Origin: Anaerolinea thermophila
GTDB taxonomy: Bacteria > Chloroflexota > Anaerolineae > Anaerolineales > Villigracilaceae
Direction of reading: 5' to 3'
Assembly: GCA_020722305.1 (NCBI GenBank)
Contig: DYLB01000076.1
Coordinates: 1-9,316, forward strand
Length of the DNA stretch: 9,316 nucleotides
Positions 1 to 6,470 of this stretch are shown here, in pieces (the stretch's first letter is position 1; each line of letters starts with the position of its first letter). The translations under genes and the position numbers were made by a program. The notes below the pieces were generated by a model. That model was not told where the DNA came from. It did not search any database and saw only the letters and a program-made list of their open reading frames with translations.

Positions 1-20
1 GAATTAATTCCGCCCTACAT

Positions 21-40
21 TTGGCGGCGCGCCACGCCAA
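21..40. repeat. Short inverted repeat after rarA
   Basis: TTGGCG (21-26) and CGCCAA (35-40) form a 6-bp stem with an 8-nt GC-rich loop, 17 nt past the rarA stop. No U-tract follows on the minus strand, so it is at best a weak terminator. Nothing else is visible in bases 1-56. Confidence 0.35.
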
Positions 41-56
41 TTCCCAATGAACCAAT

Positions 57-1460
57 TTACTTGATCTTTCTCTTGATTTCCTGAATTTTTTCTTCGCTGA
101 GATCAGGCACGTCTTCGTAGCGCTCGATCCCCAGGGCGGCGCGCTGGGCCTCGCGCCACAGTTGCAGGCGGGCGGTCACTTGCGCCTCGTAACCTTCCTG
201 CGACGGCTGGTAGAAGTAGGTGCCGAGCAGGCGTTTGGGGAGATATTGTTGGGCGACGAAATGCCCTTCGGACTCGTGCGGGTAGAGGTAATCTTTGCCC
301 TGGCCGGTGGCTGCGTCCCGGTTGGAATCCTGCAAGTGGCGCGGGACCGAGACCTGTCCCTCCTTTTCGAGCCGGTCCACGGCTTTGAAGTAAGCCCCGG
401 CGCTGTTCGATTTGGGCGCGGTGGCAAGATAGAGGGTGGCCTCGACGATGGGGTAGATGCCTTCCGGCAGGCCGATGAAATCGAAGGCTTGGGCGGCGGC
501 GTTGGCGACCACCAGCCCCAGCGGGTCGGCCAGGCCGATGTCTTCCCCCGCCAGGATCACCAACCGCCGCAAAATGAAGCGCGGGTCTTCCCCGGCGTAG
601 AGCATCTTGGCCAGCCAGTAGAGGGCCGCGTCGGGGTCGGAGCCGCGCACCGACTTGATGAAGGCCGAGATGGTATCGTAATGGGCGTCGCCGTCCTTGT
701 CGTAAAGCACTGCCCGGCGCTGGATAGACTCTTGGGCTACATCCAGTGTGATGTGGATGACGCCGTCCGCGTCCGGCTGGGTGGATTCGACCGCCAGTTC
801 GAGGGCGTTGAGGGCGTTACGCGCGTCGCCGCCGGCCACTTCGGTTAAATGGGTGCGGGCCTCCGGGTCCAGGATGATGCGTTTGCCCCCGTAGCCGCGC
901 GTCTCGTCCGCCAGGGCGCGGTCAATCAGGATGCCGGTCTCCTCCTGGGTCAGCCATCTCAATTGGAAGATGCGCGAGCGCGAGATGAGGGCGCCGATGA
1001 CCTCGAAGTAGGGGTTCTCGGTGGTCGCGCCGATCAGCGTGACCGCGCCGCTCTCGACGTGGGGGAGGAGCGCGTCCTGCTGGGCCTTGTTCCAGCGATG
1101 GACTTCGTCCACGAACAGGATGGTGCGGGTGTTGTACAGGCGGCGGCGTTCGAGGGCTTCTTCGATAATGGCGCGCAGATCGGCTTTGCCGGCCAGGATG
1201 GCCGAGATGGTGACGAAGTGGCTGCGGGTGGTGTTGGCGATGATCTGGGCCAGGGTGGTCTTGCCGGTGCCGGGCGGCCCCCAGAGGATGATGGACGAGA
1301 AGAGTTTGTCGGCTTCGATGGCGCGGCGCAGCAGTTTGCCCTCACCGATGATGTGGTCCTGGCCGAGGTATTCGTCGAGCGTGCGCGGGCGCATCCGGGC
1401 GGCCAAAGGCGCTTCGGATTTCATGCGTTCTTGCATGGCATGGTCGAAAAGATCGGACAT
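57..1460 (-). CDS. rarA: Replication-associated recombination protein A (RarA/MgsA family AAA+ ATPase)
   Basis: This is a cytoplasmic AAA+ ATPase of the clamp-loader-like RarA/MgsA/WRNIP1 family, which acts at stalled replication forks and binds SSB. Numbered from the ATG at 1460 (467 aa, near the family's usual length), it shows Walker A GPPGTGKT (61-68), Walker B with DEVHRW (118-123; most relatives have HRF), sensor 1 GATTENP (144-150) and an arginine-finger stretch SRSRIF (160-165). The C-terminal tetramerisation region carries EDIGLADP (306-313) and, near the end, YLPKRLLGTYFYQP. A TTG at 1505 would add 15 residues, but homologues begin near MSDLFDHAMQ, so the ATG at 1460 is preferred. 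There is no strong SD, only GAG about 6 nt upstream. It is the last gene of the fhaA-to-rarA run, 54 nt after the SEDS-PBP stop, and could be cotranscribed or use a weak promoter of its own. The function is secure; its link to the wall genes is only positional. Confidence 0.96.
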   Translation of the reverse strand: MSDLFDHAMQERMKSEAPLAARMRPRTLDEYLGQDHIIGEGKLLRRAIEADKLFSSIILWGPPGTGKTTLAQIIANTTRSHFVTISAILAGKADLRAIIEEALERRRLYNTRTILFVDEVHRWNKAQQDALLPHVESGAVTLIGATTENPYFEVIGALISRSRIFQLRWLTQEETGILIDRALADETRGYGGKRIILDPEARTHLTEVAGGDARNALNALELAVESTQPDADGVIHITLDVAQESIQRRAVLYDKDGDAHYDTISAFIKSVRGSDPDAALYWLAKMLYAGEDPRFILRRLVILAGEDIGLADPLGLVVANAAAQAFDFIGLPEGIYPIVEATLYLATAPKSNSAGAYFKAVDRLEKEGQVSVPRHLQDSNRDAATGQGKDYLYPHESEGHFVAQQYLPKRLLGTYFYQPSQEGYEAQVTARLQLWREAQRAALGIERYEDVPDLSEEKIQEIKRKIK

Positions 1461-1467
1461 CGGCTCG

Positions 1468-1473
1468 ATTTTA
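1468..1473 (-). promoter_or_regulatory. Possible -10 element just upstream of rarA
   Basis: The minus strand reads TAAAAT 7 nt before the rarA ATG. That distance would give a leaderless or nearly leaderless transcript. No recognisable -35 lies 16-18 nt further upstream. The gap to the preceding gene is 54 nt, so readthrough from the operon is equally possible. Weak call. Confidence 0.3.
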
Positions 1474-1514
1474 TCACGCGCTGCCGAGAGCCGGGATTCC
1501 GGCAAAACGAGGGC

Positions 1515-3944
1515 TTACTCGACCGCTGTCCCCAGCAATTTTTGGCCGATGGATTCCGCCAGGTCGGGGCGGTTGGCTTCGAGGACGACCGCGACCGCCA
1601 GCGGCGTGCCTTGCCAGTTGGCGTCCGTCCCGGCCAGGTACCAGGAGTAGACGCTGCCGTCCCTGCGGGCCTGGCCGCGGCATTGCCAGAAATTTGTATC
1701 CGGTATGTTCAAGGCCTGTGAAACGCTTCGAGCGTCGGCGGGTGGCAGCGCCTCCACCGGCCCCGAATTCGGCGGCAGGATGACCCATCCTTGCGGGTGG
1801 ATGTTCACCGCCTGGGCGATGCGCGCTGCCGGCCGGACGCCGTTGCCGCTGACCGCCGCCGCAGCCAGCGCCATCTGGAGCGGGCTGACCAGCAAGGGTT
1901 CCTTTGGGTCTGACGCAATCGCCACCGGCATACGCAGGTCGGGAGTTTCGTACAAGCCGAACGAGGTGTACAACGACTGGATTTCTTTCTCCATGCGGAT
2001 ATTGAGGACGTCCAGGATGGGTGATAACGCCTCCCCCGGCGGATACTGTCCCTGGGTGGCGCGGTTGAGCAGCGGCGCGGACGGGGAGCCTGCTACCGTT
2101 TCGCCGATCTGATCCAGCCGGTTGGGGTCATACGAAGGGTGCGAAGCCATAGCCAGGATTTCGCCGTTTTTGGCATTGAGCAGGACGACCGCCCCGGCCC
2201 GGTCGCCAAGCAGCTCGTCTGCCTGGGCTTGCAGTTCCAGGTCGAGGGTCAGGCGGACGTCGAGGCCGGGCGGCGGTGTGCCGTAGAGCAGTTGGTTCCA
2301 CCAGATCAGGCTTGCCGGGTTGCCTTGCAGCCCGCGCAGGTAGTTGTCGAGGCTGGCTTCCAGTCCCGCCTGGCCGAAGGATGGATGGGTATAGCCGGTT
2401 ACAGGCGCCAGGTCTGGGTAGAGGTAGGCGCGGGTGTAATCGCCCGATTCGCCGAGCGTGACCGTGATGGGGGTATTGTGCTGGTCGAGCAGGCTGCCGC
2501 GCATCACGAAACGGTCGGCGATGGCGCGGCGGGCGTTGTCGGTGCGGGTGAGCAATGCCGGGCTGCGGGCGACGGCCCACCAGCCGTTGACCAGGGCGGC
2601 CGCCAACAATCCCAGCCCCAGCAGGGCGGGCAGCAGGCGGTAGGGCTGGGTCATGGGCAGGGGCGCGGGTTCCTCTTCCTCGGTCAGGCTGATCTGCATC
2701 AGGATCAGCACCGAGACGAAGGAGACCACCAGGGATGACCCGCCATAGGAGACGAAGGGCAGGGTGATGCCGGTCAGGGGCAGCAGGCGCAGGTTGCCGC
2801 CGATGATGAGGATGCTCTGGGCGGAGAGGTAGGTCGTCAGCCCGGCGGCCAGCAGGCGCTGGAAACGGTTGGCGGCGGAGATGGCAATGGTCATGCCCCG
2901 GGCCGTGAAAAGGCCGATGGCGAGGAGCAAGCCCACGGTCCCGGCCAGACCCGTTTCCTCGGCGATGGAGGCGAAGATAAAATCCGAGTGGGCTACCGGC
3001 ACGAGGCCTGGGTTCCCGATCCCGATCCCGCGTCCGAGGATGCCGCCGTTGGCAATCGCCAGCAAGGACTGGACGATCTGGTAGGAGCGCCCGCTGGGGT
3101 CGAGCCAGGGGTTGAGCCAGGCGTCAATCCGCAGGCGGACGACGTCGAAGGCGAAGTATCCCGCCAACCCGCCGAGCAGGATCAGCGCCCCGCTGGCGAG
3201 CAAGGCCCGCTTGCGCCCGGAGGCGAAGTAGAGGCTGCTGGCATAGATGAAAATGAAAACCGAGGCTGTGCCCAGGTCGCGCTGGACGAACAACAGGAGC
3301 AGGGCGATGCCGGTCAGCAGCAGTGTGGGGGCCAGGAGGGTGAAAAGGCGCAGTTTGAGCGGCATCCGGTCGGCCAGGTAGGCGGCCAGGTAAACGACCA
3401 GGAGCAGCTTGAGGGGTTCGGATGGCTGGAGGTAGAAGCCGCAGCATCCGAGCCACAGGCGTTGGCTGCCGCCCATCGGGTTGGTGCCGAAGATCAGGGT
3501 CAGCGACATGAGCAGCAGCCCGCTGACCAGCCAGACGTACTTGTAGCGTCTTAAAGCTCGCAGCAATCCGGGTTTGCGCAGGCCCAGGAAAACAAGCAGC
3601 GCGCACAGGATCATCCAGACGGCCTGGCGCAGGCCGAAATCCGGCAGCAAGCGCCAGATGGTCAGCAAGCCCCAGCCGCTAAGCAGGGCCGCGACCGGCA
3701 AGAGGTATGGGTCGCTTTCGGGGGCCTTCCGGCGTACCTGCCAATGGATCATCCCAATGGAGAAGCACCAGCTTGCATACCCCAGCCAGTGGGTCCAGCG
3801 GTAGGCCGTGTCCCAGGTGCGCTCACGGGCGGCGGGCGAAAGGGTTAGGACGGTGGCATAGAGGAAAAGGAAAACAGCCGCCGTGATCAGCAGGCGGCTT
3901 TGCAGTTGGATGCGGGTTGGCGGAGGTTGGAGGAGCCGTTGCAC
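1515..3944 (-). CDS. rodA: RodA/FtsW-type SEDS glycosyltransferase fused to a catalytically degenerate penicillin-binding protein
   Basis: This 809-aa inner-membrane protein joins a SEDS peptidoglycan polymerase (about 1-420) to a class B PBP-like region (about 435-809). The SEDS half has many hydrophobic segments and the family hallmarks: QPSEPLKL (173-180), GRSYQIVQSLLAI (285-297), AHSDFIF with Asp321 aligning to catalytic Asp262 of E. coli RodA, EETGLAG (329-335) and PFVSYGGSS (396-404). After an acidic linker (TEEEEPAP) comes a single TM (about 437-453), as at the N-terminus of PbpA. It is followed by the pedestal (RGSLLDQHN 482-490, LTLDLELQAQADELL 565-579) and PbpA-like GEILAMASHPSYDPN (594-608). 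The Ser-x-x-Lys site is missing: YPPG (634-637) is followed by EALS instead of STFK. There is no SxN, the spacing to SPLQMA (687-692) is far too short, and KTGTA is replaced by CRGQA (755-759). The start is GTG, 2 nt after the mtnP stop, without a clear SD, so coupling is likely. Polymerase activity is expected; transpeptidase activity is not. Confidence 0.93.
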   Translation of the reverse strand: MQRLLQPPPTRIQLQSRLLITAAVFLFLYATVLTLSPAARERTWDTAYRWTHWLGYASWCFSIGMIHWQVRRKAPESDPYLLPVAALLSGWGLLTIWRLLPDFGLRQAVWMILCALLVFLGLRKPGLLRALRRYKYVWLVSGLLLMSLTLIFGTNPMGGSQRLWLGCCGFYLQPSEPLKLLLVVYLAAYLADRMPLKLRLFTLLAPTLLLTGIALLLLFVQRDLGTASVFIFIYASSLYFASGRKRALLASGALILLGGLAGYFAFDVVRLRIDAWLNPWLDPSGRSYQIVQSLLAIANGGILGRGIGIGNPGLVPVAHSDFIFASIAEETGLAGTVGLLLAIGLFTARGMTIAISAANRFQRLLAAGLTTYLSAQSILIIGGNLRLLPLTGITLPFVSYGGSSLVVSFVSVLILMQISLTEEEEPAPLPMTQPYRLLPALLGLGLLAAALVNGWWAVARSPALLTRTDNARRAIADRFVMRGSLLDQHNTPITVTLGESGDYTRAYLYPDLAPVTGYTHPSFGQAGLEASLDNYLRGLQGNPASLIWWNQLLYGTPPPGLDVRLTLDLELQAQADELLGDRAGAVVLLNAKNGEILAMASHPSYDPNRLDQIGETVAGSPSAPLLNRATQGQYPPGEALSPILDVLNIRMEKEIQSLYTSFGLYETPDLRMPVAIASDPKEPLLVSPLQMALAAAAVSGNGVRPAARIAQAVNIHPQGWVILPPNSGPVEALPPADARSVSQALNIPDTNFWQCRGQARRDGSVYSWYLAGTDANWQGTPLAVAVVLEANRPDLAESIGQKLLGTAVE

Positions 3945-3946
3945 GC

Positions 3947-4813
3947 TTAGGGCAGATATTTCCTGACCAACAGGTCGAGCTTCTGGCGGGTCTCGGCCGG
4001 GATGGCTTTCCTGTCGGTGATCAAGGCGTCGGTCAGGGCAGAGCGGCAGTCACAGCGGATTTCCTGCCCCAGGCCGCGCACCAGCTCCCGGATCGACTCT
4101 TGGGCCAGGCGGGTGTTGTGTTTCAGAGTCTCGACGACTATCTCGACCGTCACCGGGGCCTCGCTGACGTGCCAGACGTCGTAATCGGTCACGTGGGCCA
4201 TGACGGCGTAGCACATCTCGGCTTCGCGGGCCAGAAAGGCCTCGGGCGAAGTGGTCATGCCGATGATGGACATCCCCCACGAACGGAATACCTGGGATTC
4301 GGCTTTGGTGGAGAAACGCGGCCCTTCGATTGTGATAAAAATCCCTCCCTGGTGGACGGTGCCGCCGGCAGCCTTGACCGCCTGGGCCAGGCTGGCCGAG
4401 AGGTCGGGGCAGAACGGCTCGGCTACACTGACGTGCGAGACCAGCCCGCCGGTGAAGAACGTCCGCTCACGGCCTTTGGTGTTGTCGAAAAGCTGGTCTG
4501 GGACGACGATGTGGCCGGGGGCGTAGTCCTCGCGCAGCGATCCGCAGGCGCTGATGCTGATCACGCGTTCCACGCCGAGGGATTTGAGCGCATAAATATT
4601 GGCCCGGTAGTTGATTTCGCCCGGCGAAATGTGATGCCCGATCCCATGCCGGGCGAGGAACGCTACGCGCTGTCCTTCGAGCGTGCCGACCACCACCGGC
4701 GCGCTGGGCCTGCCGAAAGGCGTGGGCAGGTCGTGTTCGTCAATATCTGTCAAGCCGTCCATGCTGTACAGGCCGGAGCCGCCAATGATGCCAAGAGTAA
4801 TTTTTTCGGTCAA
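3947..4813 (-). CDS. mtnP: S-methyl-5'-thioadenosine phosphorylase
   Basis: This cytosolic enzyme splits 5'-methylthioadenosine with phosphate into adenine and 5-methylthioribose-1-phosphate, clearing the by-product of polyamine synthesis and feeding methionine and purine salvage. The 288-aa protein is the full length of the PNP/MTAP (trimeric, family 2) fold. It has the phosphate loop IGGSGLY (10-16), LARHGIGH (53-60) leading into INYRANI (67-73), SACGSLRE (88-95), EGPRFST (163-169), GMTTSPEA (185-192) and TDYD (209-212). The TDYD aspartates and SACGS match human MTAP, favouring 6-aminopurine (MTA) over guanosine or inosine. Translation starts at TTG (4813), supported by AGGAGAG 4 nt upstream; that SD overlaps the TAG stop of fhaB. 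The gene sits inside a cell-wall operon with no other methionine-salvage gene nearby, which is odd for its function. The assignment is firm; plain purine nucleoside phosphorylase is the main alternative. Confidence 0.95.
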   Translation of the reverse strand: MTEKITLGIIGGSGLYSMDGLTDIDEHDLPTPFGRPSAPVVVGTLEGQRVAFLARHGIGHHISPGEINYRANIYALKSLGVERVISISACGSLREDYAPGHIVVPDQLFDNTKGRERTFFTGGLVSHVSVAEPFCPDLSASLAQAVKAAGGTVHQGGIFITIEGPRFSTKAESQVFRSWGMSIIGMTTSPEAFLAREAEMCYAVMAHVTDYDVWHVSEAPVTVEIVVETLKHNTRLAQESIRELVRGLGQEIRCDCRSALTDALITDRKAIPAETRQKLDLLVRKYLP

Positions 4814-4817
4814 GGGT

Positions 4818-4824
4818 CTCTCCT
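4818..4824 (-). promoter_or_regulatory. Ribosome binding site deciding the TTG start of mtnP
   Basis: AGGAGAG on the minus strand lies 4 nt upstream of the TTG at 4813 and shares bases with the TAG stop of the preceding fhaB (4825-4823). The site supports TTG as the true start and suggests translational coupling between the two genes. Confidence 0.8.
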
Positions 4825-5305
4825 AGTCCAGGTCATCCAGTTGTGATGGAATTTTTTGCGTCGGCGGGTTGATACTTTCGGTTGCCAGGCTGATGGTGAA
4901 CGTCATCGAGCCGCAATCTACCTGGTCGCCGGAGACCACCACCGTCGGCGTGTACAGCCTTTCCCGGTTCAGGAAAGTGCCGTTAGTGGATTGAAGGTCC
5001 TCCAGCCACCACTGGCGGTGGTGGTAAGTGAGACGGGCGTGCCTCGCGGACAGGGTTTCGTCGTCCGCCCGGACGTCGGCAGCCAGGTCCCGCCCGATCA
5101 GGATTTCCGGTTGGACGAAGTGGCTGACACGTAGTTCTTCCCGCGCCGGTCGGATATTGAGGCTGATTGTCGGAATCTTGCGGTTAGCGAGCAGGGCGCT
5201 TTGCTGCTGGACATCTCGCCACAAAGCCCAGAGCGCCCAACCCAGGAATGCGTAAATGCTGGCCGTGATGAGCAGGCGCAACACAAGAAGGACCGGGCCG
5301 CTCAT
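4823..5305 (-). CDS. fhaB: Membrane-anchored FHA-domain protein (FhaB-like)
   Basis: This 160-aa protein has one N-terminal transmembrane helix (about 5-29) and a cytoplasmic forkhead-associated domain (about 50-140). FHA domains bind phosphothreonine peptides made by Hanks-type Ser/Thr kinases. The binding residues are intact: IGRD (70-73, phosphate-contacting Arg72), SARH (86-89) and STNGTFLN (106-113). Size and TM+FHA layout match FhaB/FipA of Actinobacteria, which links PknA/PknB signalling to the divisome and wall synthesis. The ATG overlaps the fhaA stop in ATGA (4 bp), indicating coupling; the SD is only a purine run in the acidic tail codons of fhaA. Downstream, mtnP begins 9 nt later. 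The likely role, inferred from context, is to recruit phosphorylated partners to the membrane next to the SEDS-PBP protein. The domain call is certain; orthology to FhaB is likely but unproven. Confidence 0.88.
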   Translation of the reverse strand: MSGPVLLVLRLLITASIYAFLGWALWALWRDVQQQSALLANRKIPTISLNIRPAREELRVSHFVQPEILIGRDLAADVRADDETLSARHARLTYHHRQWWLEDLQSTNGTFLNRERLYTPTVVVSGDQVDCGSMTFTISLATESINPPTQKIPSQLDDLD

Positions 5306-6135
5306 TCTTCTTCTTGGTTGTCTTCATTGTCCTTGAAGACAGCAGTCGGCCTTTCACTGGAGGCCGGTGAAAGGGGGGCGGTTGTCATCCGGTCGGTGCG
5401 GGGCGGGGGATTGTCCTGGCCGAAGATCAGGGGGACGCCCGCCATCGAGATCACATCGCCGGGATAGAGCACCGTCTGGTTGGCGCGCTGGCCGTTGACG
5501 TAGGTCCCGCCGGTCGAGTTCAGGTCGAACAGCACGAAACGCCCTTTGATGGAGCGCAGCTGCACATGATTACGCGAGACGCGCGGATCATCAATGACCA
5601 GGTGATTGTCCATCCGGCGCCCGATGTTGATGACCGGCTTGTCGAGCGGGAAGACCTTGACGCCATCCACGATCAGGAAGGCGTTGCTCGGCATCGGAAG
5701 GATTTGCGAATCGTCGGGGGTGTCGCCGGACGGCATCCCTTTGGTCTCAGCGATATCTTCCACGGAATGGGAGGCCAGGACACGCAATTCGTTCGGCCCC
5801 AGGCTGGCGTCTCCCGCAATGGAGATGGAAGGACGGGTTTCCAGTTGCAGCCCGGCGTCGTCTGCGGCAATGTTGACGATTGCCACGATCGTCTCCATCA
5901 ATTTCGGGTCGCTCTGCCAGTCGGCAATGGCCTCCGGGTGTACCAGCAAAGTGTACACGTTGGGGACGTTGGGAGTCCCGCTTTCCGGCGCGGTGATACC
6001 GTCCGATATGGCACTAATCAATTGGTTGGCGAGCAACTCTTGTGGCGTTTGCCCCGGTAACAAAGTGACCAACTGCCCTTCGATCAGCGCACGGATTCGT
6101 TTCTCGAGTTTATCCAGGGTTTCAGGAATAGGCAT
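5302..6135 (-). CDS. fhaA: FhaA-like protein: DUF3662 N-terminal domain plus C-terminal FHA domain
   Basis: This 277-aa soluble protein has two parts. Residues about 5-120 match the DUF3662/FhaA N-terminal type: an opening helix (LEKRIRALIEG), then VYTLLVHPEAIADW (60-73), and a segment around ETIVAIVNIAADDAG. After a linker rich in Pro, Asp and Ser, residues about 150-245 form an FHA domain with IGRRMDN (171-177), RVSRNH (185-190) and NSTGGTYVNG (206-215). The usual Asn of the STNGT loop is Gly209, which could change affinity at the position after pThr. The tail (246-277) is Thr/Pro/Asp/Glu-rich and could be phosphorylated. In mycobacteria FhaA binds phosphorylated MviN/RodA-PbpA-linked factors. 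It is the first gene of the operon; TATAAT lies 24 nt upstream of the ATG, giving a short leader with no strong SD. The family call is good; the partner is unknown here. Confidence 0.9.
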   Translation of the reverse strand: MPIPETLDKLEKRIRALIEGQLVTLLPGQTPQELLANQLISAISDGITAPESGTPNVPNVYTLLVHPEAIADWQSDPKLMETIVAIVNIAADDAGLQLETRPSISIAGDASLGPNELRVLASHSVEDIAETKGMPSGDTPDDSQILPMPSNAFLIVDGVKVFPLDKPVINIGRRMDNHLVIDDPRVSRNHVQLRSIKGRFVLFDLNSTGGTYVNGQRANQTVLYPGDVISMAGVPLIFGQDNPPPRTDRMTTAPLSPASSERPTAVFKDNEDNQEEE

Positions 6136-6159
6136 GACGATCCACGATAGGGTAACATT

Positions 6160-6189
6160 ATTATACGAGACTCAGGATGGAATGTGCAA
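6160..6189 (-). promoter_or_regulatory. Sigma70-type promoter of the fhaA-fhaB-mtnP-SEDS/PBP operon
   Basis: The minus strand has TTGCAC (6184-6189), an 18-nt spacer and a perfect TATAAT (6160-6165). Transcription would start about 7 nt further on, leaving a leader of roughly 17 nt before the fhaA ATG at 6135. The -35 matches the consensus only in its first three bases, so strength is uncertain. It lies outside the neighbouring inverted-repeat element. Confidence 0.65.
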
Positions 6190-6221
6190 GGTCTGGGGCC
6201 TTTAAAATCAAATTGCACGGA

Positions 6222-6414
6222 TGACTCTGCTGCAAAAACCTTTAACGCAAAGTCGCCATGATACAAAGGCGCAAAGAAAACCTGTTTTTGTTTCCAAAAA
6301 CGCGCTTTTTCCGCTTGTAAACGGCGATTTGCGCAAATTTAATTGACAAAACTTGGCGGCTTTGCGGCTCGGCGTCTTAGCGTTAAAGATTTCGACCTTT
6401 TTGCAGTGGAGTCA
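6222..6414. mobile_element. MITE-like imperfect inverted-repeat element, no ORF
   Basis: The arms 6222-6257 and 6371-6414 are reverse complements at 31 of 36 positions, apart from an 8-nt insertion (6389-6396) in the right arm. The ends are exact: TGACTC and GAGTCA. The arms share GCGTTAAAG and TTTTTGCAG. The direct repeat CACGGAT occurs at both borders (6216-6222 and 6413-6419), so CGGA or CACGGAT may be a target-site duplication. Inside are a hairpin with a 7-bp stem (6284-6301), a 12-bp palindrome ATTTGCGCAAAT (6327-6338) and repeated CAAAG words (6264-6275). It encodes no protein and fills most of the gene-free stretch 6136-6470. The rest of that stretch is the fhaA promoter and about 55 nt after the zinc-ribbon gene. 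It could be a non-autonomous transposon or a palindromic dispersed repeat. As RNA it would fold into a long hairpin on either strand. Confidence 0.6.
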
Positions 6415-6441
6415 CGGATTGGCACAGAGCATCGAAATCCG
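6415..6441. repeat. Small inverted repeat downstream of the zinc-ribbon gene
   Basis: CGGATT (6415-6420) and AATCCG (6436-6441) form a 6-bp stem with a 15-nt loop, 30 nt past the zinc-ribbon stop on the minus strand. There is no U-tract after it in that direction, so it is a poor intrinsic terminator. It abuts the right end of the MITE-like element and may belong to the same repeat. Confidence 0.35.
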
Positions 6442-6470
6442 CGCAATTCTTCGGGGCTTTATTTTTCACG

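Noticed and set aside
1..10. Palindrome GAATTAATTC at the window edge
   Set aside because: Ten AT-rich bases at the boundary, with no further context to give it a role.
1490..1503. GCCGG/CCGGC hairpin between the SEDS-PBP gene and rarA
   Set aside because: The stem is only 5 bp with no following U-tract on the minus strand, so there is no support for a terminator there.
849..1721. Long open frame on the plus strand
   Set aside because: It is antisense to rarA and the end of the SEDS-PBP gene and shows no recognisable domain. High-GC coding strands often leave such open antisense frames.
1515..2500. Frameshift or assembly error as the cause of the missing PBP motifs
   Set aside because: The frame stays open, and PbpA-like segments (SPLQMA, the WYLAG strand, AVAVVLEA) resume in the same frame after the losses. 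Homologue comparison would settle it.
3917..4846. 309-codon open frame on the plus strand
   Set aside because: It mirrors mtnP, whose minus-strand product has full MTAP motifs. The translated plus frame has no family features.
6136..6470. CRISPR array or tRNA gene in the largest gene-free stretch
   Set aside because: There are no regularly spaced direct repeats and no cloverleaf. The repeats there are inverted arms of one element.
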